Below, piece by piece: positions 53,341-61,306 of a stretch of DNA of 64,000 nt. Position 1 is the stretch's first letter. Every line of letters starts with the position of its first letter. The position numbers and the translations under genes are program-made. This DNA comes from JAIESQ01 sp964495375 (lineage in GTDB: Bacteria > Planctomycetota > Planctomycetia > Pirellulales > JAEUIK01), in NCBI GenBank assembly GCA_964495375.1, contig CAZBWM010000036.1, forward strand, positions 1 to 64,000, given 5' to 3'. The notes under the pieces were generated by a model. The model was not told the DNA's origin. It did no database searches and saw only the letters and a list, made by a program, of their open reading frames with translations.

Positions 53341-53380
53341 CCACTGACCACTGACCACTGAAAACTGAAAACTGAAAACA
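53341..53380. repeat. Short tandem repeat CCACTGA / AAAACTG
   Basis: Three copies of CCACTGA followed by three of AAAACTG, directly after the 2Fe-2S stop codon. This is a compact low-complexity tract of a type scattered through many bacterial genomes. Confidence 0.7.
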
Positions 53381-53439
53381 CGGATCGCCCCGATTACGCG
53401 AGTTTCTAACCGCCCGATCCGCATCAGGAATTTCAAATT

Positions 53440-55785
53440 ATGGCCGAAAGCAAAACCGTCCCGCCGGCACAGTCCGAAGCCGTTCGCGAAGCCTCTGCGA
53501 ATGGCAACGGCAATGGCCACGCCGAACCAACCGGCCCCGTCATCGCGCCTCCTTACAAGGTGATCGGCACCCGCCCCGTCCGGCACGACGGCCCCGACAA
53601 GGTGACCGGCCGCGCGGTCTACGGCGCCGACGTCCAGTTGCCCGGCCTGCTGCACGCCCGCATCCTCCGCAGCCCCCACGCGCACGCTCGCATCAAGTCG
53701 ATCGACACTTCGGCGGCCGAAGAGCTCCCCGGCGTGCTGGCCGTGGTCACCGCCCGCGATCTGCCCGACTTGAAAGACAAGATCGCCAACCTCGGTGAAG
53801 GGGCCGTCAACCTCGCGCACCTCGGCGCGAACGTGCTCGCGCACGACAAAGCGCTCTACAAGGGGCACGCCGTCGCCGGCGTAGCGGCCACGAGCCCGCA
53901 CATTGCCGAAGAGGCGCTCACCAAAATCCGAGTCGATTACGAACCGCTGCCGGCGGTCACTTGGGTTCTCGACGCGATGAAACCCGGCGCGCCGATTCTG
54001 CATCCCGACTTGCGCACCGACGAGCTCGGCGAGCCCGGCGCCAGCAACACCAACATTTCCACGCACCTCCACTTCGAGCAGGGGGATCCCGACAAAGCCT
54101 TCAAGCAGGCTGATGTCGTGATCGAGCGCGAGTATCGCACCGCCACGGTCCACCAGGGCTACATCGAGCCGCACGCCTCGACCGCGCTCTGGAACACTGA
54201 TGGCCACCTCACCATCTGGACCTCGACGCAAGGTTCCTTCACCGCCCGCCAGCAAACGGCCGAGTTGCTGCAGATTCCCGTCTCGCAAGTGACGGTCATT
54301 CCGTGCGAAATCGGCGGCGGCTTCGGCGGCAAGATCCCCGTCTATCTCGAACCGGTCGCGGCCCTGCTGAGCCGCAAGTGTGGTCGCCCCGTCAAAGCGA
54401 TCATGAACCGCGCCGATGTCTTCGAAGGGACCGGCCCCACCCCCGGCTCGTTCGTGCGAGTGAAACTTGGCGCCAAGAAAGATGGCACCCTCATCGCCGG
54501 CGAAGCCTACCTGGCGTACGACGCCGGCGCGTATCCCGGCGGCATGATCGGCCCCGGCTGCATGTGCGTCTTTAGCTGCTACGACATTCCCAACGCCCGC
54601 GTCGATGGCTACGACGTCTGCCTCAACAAGCCGAAGACCGCCGCCTACCGCGCGCCTGGCGCCACGCAGGCCGCCTTCGCCTGCGAGTCGGTCGTCGACG
54701 AGCTGGCCGAAAAGCTAAATATTGACCCGATCGATTTCCGCCTCAAGAACGCCGCCCGCGAAGGAACCCGCCGCGTCGACGGCCCGGTCTACCCGCGCGT
54801 CGGCCTGGTCGAAACGCTCGAGGCCGCCCGCAACACGCCCCACTGGAAGAGCAAACTCGAAGGCCCCAATCGCGGCCGCGGCATCGCCTGCGGTTTCTGG
54901 TTCAACATCGGGCTGAAGTCGAGCGTCTCGGCGCACGTCAACTTCGACGGCACGGTCACCCTGCTCGAAGGCTCGACCGACATCGGCGGCAGCCGCACCG
55001 GCATCGCCATGCAGTTGGCCGAAACCCTCGGTATCAAGGCCGAAGAGGTCATCCCGCGCGTCGTCGATACCGATAGCGTCGGCTACACCGATGTCACCGG
55101 CGGCAGCCGCGTCACCTTCGCCACGGGCCTGGCCGCCTACCACGCCGGCATCGACATCATCGCGCAAATGAAACAGCGCGCAGCGCTGGTCTGGGAATGC
55201 AAGTCGGATGAAGTCGAGTTCGACGCCGGCACGTTCCGCCACAAGAAGCAGTCGATGACTTTCCGCGAGTTGGCCGGCAAGCTCCATCAAACGGGCGGAT
55301 CGATCGTCGGCCGCGCGAGCGTCGACCCCGAAGGCAGCACCAACGGCTTCGCCGCGCAAATCGCCGACGTCGAGGTCGACCCCGACACCGGCAAGACGAC
55401 CATCCTCCGCTACACCATCATTCAAGACGCCGGCCGCGCCATTCATCCCAGCTACGTCGAAGGGCAGATGCAAGGCGGAGCCGTGCAAGGGATCGGCTGG
55501 GCGCTCAACGAAGAATATATGTACGACGATAAGGGGCGTATGACGAACGCCAGCTATCTCGACTACCGCATGCCTACCGCGCTCGATCTGCCGATGATCG
55601 AAACGGTGATCGTCGAGGTCCCCAACCCGGCGCATCCGTACGGCGTGCGCGGCGTCGGCGAAGTGCCAATTTGTGCCCCGCCGGCCACCTTGGCCAACGC
55701 GCTCTACCGCGCCACCGGTGTGCGGCTGCGTGAATTGCCGATGTCTCCCCCCCGCGTCTGGGCCGCCCTGGCCAGCAAGAAGTAG
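53440..55785 (+). CDS. Molybdenum-hydroxylase molybdopterin-binding subunit (xanthine/aldehyde oxidase family)
   Basis: A 781-residue large subunit. Family landmarks are GPDKVTGRAVYGADV, the IGGGFGGK motif (about residue 290), AYRAPGATQAAFACE (about 405) and the catalytic-Glu region GVRGVGEVP near the C-terminus. The active-site loop reads AYRAPG rather than the AYxCSFR of true carbon monoxide dehydrogenases, so a hydroxylase or aldehyde-oxidase role is expected. The first 45 residues are an Asn/Gly-rich extension. The substrate is not determined; the PhnW gene next to it suggests a possible aldehyde partner. Confidence 0.92.
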   Translation: MAESKTVPPAQSEAVREASANGNGNGHAEPTGPVIAPPYKVIGTRPVRHDGPDKVTGRAVYGADVQLPGLLHARILRSPHAHARIKSIDTSAAEELPGVLAVVTARDLPDLKDKIANLGEGAVNLAHLGANVLAHDKALYKGHAVAGVAATSPHIAEEALTKIRVDYEPLPAVTWVLDAMKPGAPILHPDLRTDELGEPGASNTNISTHLHFEQGDPDKAFKQADVVIEREYRTATVHQGYIEPHASTALWNTDGHLTIWTSTQGSFTARQQTAELLQIPVSQVTVIPCEIGGGFGGKIPVYLEPVAALLSRKCGRPVKAIMNRADVFEGTGPTPGSFVRVKLGAKKDGTLIAGEAYLAYDAGAYPGGMIGPGCMCVFSCYDIPNARVDGYDVCLNKPKTAAYRAPGATQAAFACESVVDELAEKLNIDPIDFRLKNAAREGTRRVDGPVYPRVGLVETLEAARNTPHWKSKLEGPNRGRGIACGFWFNIGLKSSVSAHVNFDGTVTLLEGSTDIGGSRTGIAMQLAETLGIKAEEVIPRVVDTDSVGYTDVTGGSRVTFATGLAAYHAGIDIIAQMKQRAALVWECKSDEVEFDAGTFRHKKQSMTFRELAGKLHQTGGSIVGRASVDPEGSTNGFAAQIADVEVDPDTGKTTILRYTIIQDAGRAIHPSYVEGQMQGGAVQGIGWALNEEYMYDDKGRMTNASYLDYRMPTALDLPMIETVIVEVPNPAHPYGVRGVGEVPICAPPATLANALYRATGVRLRELPMSPPRVWAALASKK

Positions 55786-55794
55786 TGCCGCCCG

Positions 55795-56907
55795 ATGGAT
55801 GCCGATATCCCCTACCTCCTGCTCACTCCCGGCCCGCTGACCACCTCGCGCACCGTCAAGGAGGTCATGCTCCGCGACTACTGCACCTGGGACGACGAAT
55901 ACAACTCGTTGGTCACCGGTCTCCGCGACAAGCTCGTGCAACTGGCCGCCCGTGGGCCGGGCTTCACGTCGATCCTCATGCAGGGGAGCGGTACCTTCGG
56001 CGTCGAGGCGACAATCGGCTCGGTCATTCCGCCGCACGGCAAGCTGCTCGTCCCCAACAACGGCGCCTACGGCAAACGCATCGTCGACATCGCCCGTAAG
56101 CTCAAGATCGATCACGTTGATCTATTGCAGAGCGAAGTGGCGCCGGTCGATATCTCAGCGATCGACGACGCCCTGCGCCGCGACCCGGCGATCACGCACG
56201 TGGCCGTGGTCCACTGCGAAACGACCACCGGCGTGTTGAACCCGGCCGCCGAGGTCGGCAAGCTCGCCGCCAAACATGGCAAAACATTCATCCTCGACGC
56301 CATGAGCTCATTCGCCGGCATCGAATTCACAATCGAAGGCATGCAGGCCCACTACCTGATCTCGTCGGCCAACAAATGCCTGCAAGGGGTGCCGGGCTTC
56401 AGCTTCATCATCGCCGACCGTGCACGGTTCGAGCAGACCAAAGGCTTCGCCCGGTCGCTGTCGCTCGACCTGTTCGACCAATGGCAGGAGATGGAAACCA
56501 AGCACGGCAAGTGGCGCTACACTTCCCCCACGCACATCGTGCGGGCATTAGTTCAAGCCATCGCGGAGCTCGACGCCGAAGGGGGCATCGCCGTCCGCGC
56601 CAAACGCTACGCCGAGAACCACCGCATTCTGGTCGGCGGGCTGAGCGAGCTCGGCTTCCGCCCGTTGGTCGCGCCCCAGCATCGTTCGCCGATCATTACG
56701 TCGTTCCTCTATCCCGACGATCCCGCGTTCAGCTTCATGAAGCTTTACGACGCGCTCAAGCGGCGGCGCTTCGTCATCTATCCCGGCAAGGTGAGCCAGG
56801 CCGAAACTTTCCGCGTCGCCAACATCGGGCATGTCTTCCCCGACGACGTCCGGCAGTTGGTCACCGCCTTCGGCGAAGCGGTGAAAGAACTTGGCCTGAA
56901 GCTGTAG
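55795..56907 (+). CDS. phnW: 2-Aminoethylphosphonate--pyruvate transaminase
   Basis: A 370-residue class-V, PLP-dependent aminotransferase that converts 2-aminoethylphosphonate plus pyruvate to phosphonoacetaldehyde plus alanine. Motifs are LLLTPGPLTTSRTVKEVMLRDYCTWDDEYN, QGSGTFGVEATIGS, Asp168 (FILDAMSSF), the PLP lysine Lys194 (SANKCLQGVPGF) and Arg340 (ETFRVANIGH). These three positions coincide with the numbering I recall for the Salmonella enzyme. It starts 9 bp after the molybdenum-hydroxylase gene, so the four genes are one likely operon. No PhnX hydrolase, PhnY dehydrogenase or PhnA is nearby. A ureidoglycine- or alanine-glyoxylate transaminase is a less likely alternative. Confidence 0.88.
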   Translation: MDADIPYLLLTPGPLTTSRTVKEVMLRDYCTWDDEYNSLVTGLRDKLVQLAARGPGFTSILMQGSGTFGVEATIGSVIPPHGKLLVPNNGAYGKRIVDIARKLKIDHVDLLQSEVAPVDISAIDDALRRDPAITHVAVVHCETTTGVLNPAAEVGKLAAKHGKTFILDAMSSFAGIEFTIEGMQAHYLISSANKCLQGVPGFSFIIADRARFEQTKGFARSLSLDLFDQWQEMETKHGKWRYTSPTHIVRALVQAIAELDAEGGIAVRAKRYAENHRILVGGLSELGFRPLVAPQHRSPIITSFLYPDDPAFSFMKLYDALKRRRFVIYPGKVSQAETFRVANIGHVFPDDVRQLVTAFGEAVKELGLKL

Positions 56908-56931
56908 TTGAATGCGAGATTGCTCCCGCGC

Positions 56932-57007
56932 CGGGGACTGTCCCGTTTTTCGGCGTGCAGCGTTGCTCTCACCAACCCGCGCCGCCCGAAAACACGGGAC
57001 TGTCCCC
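56932..57007. repeat. GGGGACTGTCCC-type inverted repeat, copy A
   Basis: Begins CGGGGACTGTCCCGTTTTTC and ends GAAAACACGGGACTGTCCCC. The ends are near-perfect inversions of each other. It follows the phnW stop closely and could also stop transcription. Confidence 0.7.
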
Positions 57008-57067
57008 CTTGGCATCTATTTGCTCACGCGGAGCTGCGGAGGACGCGGTGAGGAATACAATCGAGCT

Positions 57068-57099
57068 TGTTAGCCGCGGGATTTATCCCGCGCGCTAGC
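57068..57099. repeat. 32-bp hairpin repeat TGTTAGCCGCGG, copy A
   Basis: TGTTAGCCGCGGG-ATTTAT-CCCGCG..., ending CGCTAGC. The same 32-bp element with a changed loop occurs inverted at 59846-59877. Confidence 0.7.
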
Positions 57100-57154
57100 T
57101 CGAGCGACCTGGTTTCTGCCCCTCTTGTTCCGTCGCAGAATCGTTAACTGCTCA

Positions 57155-58045
57155 TTAACCGAAATGAATCGACCAATGCAGGTCCTTTTTGTCATCGATC
57201 GATACCATGAAAACGAACCCATCTCGCAACAATAGGGACGTTGCTTTGTCTAAAAGCACCGAACCGATCGGTTCCGGGTGATTGATCCACGGGTATCGGT
57301 CAAACGAACTCGGCACGATAGCAGTAAGCATGCAAAGTGGTCGGCCAGGTAGATCGAGTACCGGGTCGGGTAGATCCCTATCGAGCCATGGAAATCGACC
57401 TCCGATCTTCATCCCAATCAGGCGCGCGATGGCTTCCACCCATGTCTTGTACATCGGATCGCTTACGGGAAAGTCAGGCGTCACTTCCGCCAAATGCGCC
57501 AAGGCCAACTCAACGTCGTAATCAACCGTCCGATGACGTACACCATAACACGTGACGAACAACCACTCCGGGGGCGGGACGTTTTGCGGTTCGACCAGTT
57601 CGGTTAGTCCCAGCGGCTGCCATTCAAAGTGCACGAAGTCGACCGGATCGCCATACGAAACGGTGTGATCCTCGACGAACACCAGCAGAACGTCTCCGGG
57701 CAAGTCCGCAAAGATATCGCGAGATTCCGTAAATCGATATTGGCACCAAAACGTCATGGGCTTTCCCGATCGAGTCAGCGGCCACGGCGCCGATGCGGGT
57801 CGATAGGGAAGTCCACCCACCTTGGTTAGATCGCGTCGCTCTGGCTCCCCGAGCCCCAGCACAAAGACATCTGTCGGTGCGCTGGGCCCAAGATCACCGC
57901 GCGCTAGTGCTCGACGACGTAATTGTTCGATGACAGCGATTGATGCGGGGTCGACAATCGCGCCCCCGCAGCGCTGCTTGCGCGGCACCTTGTTGAGCGG
58001 AAACTCCCGAAGCCAGTGCTCAAGGTCGAATTCGGGGATTTCCAT
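57155..58045 (-). CDS. YwqG/DUF1963-like protein
   Basis: A 296-residue protein with the YwqG-type motif TKVGGLPYRPASAPWPLTRSGKPMTFWCQYRF and a later LLVFVEDHTVSYGD...VHFEWQPL, as in DUF1963 proteins. Their function is poorly defined. An N-terminal extension (about 90 residues) precedes the motif. No signal peptide or membrane helix is seen, and codon use is somewhat less GC-biased than its neighbours. It is isolated between phnW and the acyltransferase gene. Confidence 0.7.
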   Translation of the reverse strand: MEIPEFDLEHWLREFPLNKVPRKQRCGGAIVDPASIAVIEQLRRRALARGDLGPSAPTDVFVLGLGEPERRDLTKVGGLPYRPASAPWPLTRSGKPMTFWCQYRFTESRDIFADLPGDVLLVFVEDHTVSYGDPVDFVHFEWQPLGLTELVEPQNVPPPEWLFVTCYGVRHRTVDYDVELALAHLAEVTPDFPVSDPMYKTWVEAIARLIGMKIGGRFPWLDRDLPDPVLDLPGRPLCMLTAIVPSSFDRYPWINHPEPIGSVLLDKATSLLLRDGFVFMVSIDDKKDLHWSIHFG

Positions 58046-58098
58046 ACACGAGTGCCGCGCTCAGATACGCAACCGATTCCCAACGCACAACGGGGTGC

Positions 58099-59484
58099 TC
58101 ACACCCTAATAAAAATCTTCTTCCGGTACATCCAGTAATCGACGAGCCAGATCACGAGAATCACGGTCAGCGCTTCCGCGAGTGGAGCAACGCTGTACTT
58201 CACGTCGTACGGATTCCACGTCGTGATCGCCGCCAGGTGCGTTTCGACCGTCGTCAGAATCCAACCGGGAATGCGCGTCTCGGCCATCACATACGTGGCA
58301 ATCGAATTCATGCCCACCACCACCAGCGGGAAGGCCCAACGCTTCCAGCCCGTCAGGTCGATCAGCGTATAGAACAGGGCTAAGAGCAGCAGCGTCCAGC
58401 CGGCGGCGAACACCACCCAGCTCGGCGTCCAGATGCGCTTGACCACGGGGCAGATCGTTTGGCCGGCGTACCAACCCAGGCCCAGCGCCGCCAGCCCGGC
58501 CCCGACCATGATCGCCAGCTTCCACCACTTGTTGAGCGGTGTCCGCAGCAGGTTGCCGGTTAGCAAGCCGGCGATCATTGTCGCCAGCGACGGAATGAAG
58601 CTCAGCGTCTGGTAGCCGCCGCCGTTATAGACGAACGGTTTCCCCTCAGGCCGTGGGAACCAGTTCAGAAATCGCTGATCGAAGTAGGCCGCCGGGTTGG
58701 CGTTCTTGTTCCAGTGGGCCTTGAAGCCGTCGTACAGTGGGAACGTCTCAGGATTGACTCCCACTTCGCGCCAATTGAACTCGGGCCCTGGCAATGTCCA
58801 GAAGGCAAACAGCGCCCAGTAGCCCGCCAACACGCCGACCAGCACCAGCCCAGCGATCACTTGCTTGCGCCACCCTTCGCCGGCCAGCAGATACAGCAGC
58901 GGATAGCCGAGCCCAATCTGCGTGAGCACATCCTCGAACGTGAAGTTCGTCATCGGGCGGCCGTCGCTGCGCAAGAAAATCCCCAGCATCACCAGCGCCA
59001 GCGAGCGCCATAGCACGTGCAGCCAGCCGCGCAGCCGGGTCTGCCCGCGTCCCTCGCGACTAGCGTACGAATAAGGGAGCGCCACGCCGACCATGAACAT
59101 GAACGAAGGTTGAATCAAATCCCAGGCGGCGCAGCCGGCCCACTCGACGTGGCTCATCTGATAGTTGACGAATTTCCAGAACCCGGAGTCTGGGTACTTC
59201 CTGGCGACGTTGGCCAATTGAAGTCCGCTGCTGGCCATCGCCAGCATGACGAAGCCGCGGTACGCGTCGAGCGACACCAATCGATCGCGCGGTAGTGTCG
59301 CCGCCGTGGGGCTGGTGATCGATTCGGCCGCCATCGCCCGCTTGGCCGCATTGCCGCTGCCGCCACCACCGCCTGCCGGCCGATTCTCGCGCGGCGCGCT
59401 AGCTTGTTGCGGCTTCTGCCCTTCGATTTTCGCGCCCAGCGGCCGATCGCCACTGCGCTGCCCGCTTGAGCCAGTCGTCGACAC
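58099..59484 (-). CDS. DUF5009 / heparan-alpha-glucosaminide acetyltransferase-like membrane protein
   Basis: A 461-residue protein with roughly ten hydrophobic helices. After a Gly-rich cytoplasmic stretch comes RLVSLDAYRGFVMLAMASSGL, the signature of YeiB/DUF5009/HGSNAT-type membrane acyltransferases, then WDLIQPSFMFMVGVALPYS. These proteins pass acyl groups across the membrane to extracellular sugars. The start is uncertain: GTG 59484 has GGAGGG at good spacing and is preferred, while ATG 59334 would remove 50 residues. The open frame continues upstream into an 80-bp repeat, which is not coding. Confidence 0.82.
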   Translation of the reverse strand: MSTTGSSGQRSGDRPLGAKIEGQKPQQASAPRENRPAGGGGGSGNAAKRAMAAESITSPTAATLPRDRLVSLDAYRGFVMLAMASSGLQLANVARKYPDSGFWKFVNYQMSHVEWAGCAAWDLIQPSFMFMVGVALPYSYASREGRGQTRLRGWLHVLWRSLALVMLGIFLRSDGRPMTNFTFEDVLTQIGLGYPLLYLLAGEGWRKQVIAGLVLVGVLAGYWALFAFWTLPGPEFNWREVGVNPETFPLYDGFKAHWNKNANPAAYFDQRFLNWFPRPEGKPFVYNGGGYQTLSFIPSLATMIAGLLTGNLLRTPLNKWWKLAIMVGAGLAALGLGWYAGQTICPVVKRIWTPSWVVFAAGWTLLLLALFYTLIDLTGWKRWAFPLVVVGMNSIATYVMAETRIPGWILTTVETHLAAITTWNPYDVKYSVAPLAEALTVILVIWLVDYWMYRKKIFIRV

Positions 59485-59506
59485 GCCGAATCCCTCCGAG
59501 CTGTAG

Positions 59507-59586
59507 TAGGGTGTGCGCAGCACACCAATGATCGATTCACCAATTTGAGCGATCCACGACTACCGTGGTGCGTTTCACGCACCCTA
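59507..59586 (+). repeat. 80-bp inverted-terminus repeat, copy B
   Basis: Starts TAGGGTGTGCGCAGCACACC and ends GGTGCGTTTCACGCACCCTA. Same length and ends as the copy at 49217-49296, in opposite orientation. It lies directly upstream of the acyltransferase start. Confidence 0.8.
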
Positions 59587-59613
59587 CAAAGCCGTAATCA
59601 TGTAGTAATCATG

Positions 59614-59693
59614 TAGGGTGTGCGCAGCACACCAAATCTCGAGTAATCATTTCCAACCACGCACGGGCAAACTGGTGCGTTTCACGCACCCTA
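59614..59693 (+). repeat. 80-bp inverted-terminus repeat, copy C
   Basis: A second copy in the same orientation as copy B, 27 bp further on. The ends are identical to copy B, while the inner 40 bp differ strongly. A TCATGTAG(TAA) motif between copies B and C is itself repeated. Confidence 0.8.
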
Positions 59694-59729
59694 CAAAACT
59701 GTGCGCGCGACAGCAGTCAAAGTCCCAGG

Positions 59730-59774
59730 CCCCTCCTCACCCCCGGCCCCTATCCCGCGAGGGGAGAGGGGAGT
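59730..59774. repeat. CCCTCACCCC...GGGGAGAGGG hairpin repeat
   Basis: CCCTCCTCACCCCCGGCCCC and TATCCCGCGAGGGGAGAGGG form an imperfect hairpin, related to the inverted sequence within 51561-51657. Confidence 0.55.
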
Positions 59775-59845
59775 TTTGCGTCGCAAAGCATGACATAGCC
59801 CCGCGCACCCGGCAATGTCGCTTTACGAGAACCGTCACCGAACAA

Positions 59846-59877
59846 GCTAGCGCGCGGAGCAAGCTCCGCGGCTAACA
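59846..59877. repeat. 32-bp hairpin repeat, copy B (inverted)
   Basis: GCTAGCGCGCGGAGC-AAGCTCCGCGGCTAACA. Its reverse complement matches the element at 57068-57099 except in the loop and adjoining base pairs. Confidence 0.7.
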
Positions 59878-59982
59878 AATCCATCGTCTCGCCAAATCCC
59901 GCCGCGCAACCGATATCGTCACCCCGATTTCTGCCCTACACTCTCGATAACGAAACCACCGGCCCGCGGGAGGAATTCGACC

Positions 59983-61083
59983 ATGACCCACTCCACCACC
60001 CCCTGGATGATCTACGGCGCCACAGGCTACACCGGCGACCTGATCGCCCGCGAAGCGGTCCACCGTGGTCAGCGCCCCGTGCTGGCTGGCCGCAATCGTG
60101 ACAAGGTCGAGAAGCTCGGCCACGAGCTCGGCTGCCCGACGCGCGTATTCGACCTCGACACCACCGAATCAATCGCCGGCAACTTGCGCGACGTCGCCGT
60201 GGTGCTGCACTGCGCGGGTCCCTTCTCCGCGACCGCCGAACCGATGATGGACGCTTGCCTGGCGGCCTGCGTTCCCTATCTCGATATCACCGGCGAAGTC
60301 GACGTGATCGAAGCCGGCGCCGCCCGCGATGGCCGCGCCCGCTCGGCAGGCATCACGCTGATGCCGGCCGTCGGGTTCGACGTTGTGCCGAGCGACTGCC
60401 TCGCCGCCACGTTAGCCGCGGCCCTGCCCGGCGCCACGCAGCTCGAGTTGGCCTTTCACGCGTCGGGCGGGTTCAGCCGCGGCACCGCCAAAACGATGGT
60501 CGAAAATCTCCATCGCGGTGGTCGCATTCGTCGCGGTGGGCAACTCATCAGCGTCCCCACCGCCTGGCAATCGCTCGACGTCCCGTTCCGCTCCGGCAAA
60601 AAATCGTGCGTCTCGATCCCCTGGGGCGATGTCGCCAGCGCCTACTACACGACCGGCATCGGCGACATCGTCGTCTATACGTCGATGCATCCGTCGCGCA
60701 TCAAGCAGACGCGTTTCGTGCGGCCGCTCTTAGGAGTGACCAAATGGCCGGTCATTCAGCGCTTCTTGAAGGACATGATCGATCGCGGCGCGCCGGGCCC
60801 CGCGCAAGACGAGCGCGAGAGCAGCCGATCGTCACTGTGGGGGCGCGTGGCTGATTTCGACGGACGCCAGGTCACCGCCACGCTCGAAACCTTAGGTGGC
60901 TACCCGCTCACGGTCCTCACGGCCCTGGCCGTGGTCGAAAAGGTGCTCGCCGGACTGGGCCCCAAAGGCTTCAGCACGCCGGCCCGGGCGTTCGGCGCCG
61001 ACTTCATCTGCTCGTTCCCGCACACCGAGCTGCTCGTCGAACCCGTGTCGGCTCCGGCCGCCCCGGCCGCTGCCGCGACCTAG
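59983..61083 (+). CDS. Saccharopine-dehydrogenase-like / trans-acting enoyl-reductase-like NAD(P) oxidoreductase
   Basis: A 366-residue protein with an N-terminal Rossmann domain: WMIYGATGYTGDLIAREA (residues 9-26), LAGRNRDKVEKL, then VVLHCAGPFSATAEPMMDACLAACVPYLDITGE, the classical saccharopine-dehydrogenase-like pattern. The middle part (PAVGFDVVPSDCLAATLA, FSRGTAKTMVENL) matches Rv2449c/trans-acting enoyl reductase-like proteins rather than true saccharopine dehydrogenase. GGGAGGAA lies before the ATG. The substrate is unknown. Confidence 0.85.
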   Translation: MTHSTTPWMIYGATGYTGDLIAREAVHRGQRPVLAGRNRDKVEKLGHELGCPTRVFDLDTTESIAGNLRDVAVVLHCAGPFSATAEPMMDACLAACVPYLDITGEVDVIEAGAARDGRARSAGITLMPAVGFDVVPSDCLAATLAAALPGATQLELAFHASGGFSRGTAKTMVENLHRGGRIRRGGQLISVPTAWQSLDVPFRSGKKSCVSIPWGDVASAYYTTGIGDIVVYTSMHPSRIKQTRFVRPLLGVTKWPVIQRFLKDMIDRGAPGPAQDERESSRSSLWGRVADFDGRQVTATLETLGGYPLTVLTALAVVEKVLAGLGPKGFSTPARAFGADFICSFPHTELLVEPVSAPAAPAAAAT

Positions 61084-61306
61084 ACTTATTGATGGGCGCC
61101 GGTTGCCGATCCGACAGATACGCGCACCCCCCGTGTGTTTAATGCCCCTCTGTTTTTGGGAGCAAACGGCACATTGTTGGGTCGGGAAATCGCCACGCTC
61201 ATTGCGGTCCGTCACACGCCGCAATTACTATCGAAACTACTTGGATTTAGCGCCGCTCGACTCAGCCTGCCAGGAAACCGCCCGCATCACCGCGGCAGTC
61301 GCACCC

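Larger units (their letters stand above)
59485..59982. other. Repeat-rich divergent intergenic region
   Basis: Between the acyltransferase gene and the saccharopine-dehydrogenase-like gene. It is filled by four repeats of three families, all listed individually. GGGAGGAATT directly precedes the next ATG. Confidence 0.6.

Noticed and set aside
53440..55785. Calling the molybdenum enzyme a carbon monoxide dehydrogenase
   Set aside because: The active-site loop is AYRAPG, not the AYxCSFR needed for the CO-oxidising copper site.
52912..56115. Two long minus-strand frames (458 and 466 codons) opposite the molybdenum-hydroxylase genes and phnW
   Set aside because: Antisense shadows; one runs through the heptamer repeat and gives the repeat-translated string SFQFSVVSGQW, a sign of non-coding DNA.
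58099..59523. Start of the acyltransferase at 59523, giving LRTPYYSSEG at the N-terminus
   Set aside because: Those first codons lie inside an 80-bp dispersed repeat; the GTG at 59484 has a strong GGAGGG ahead of it.
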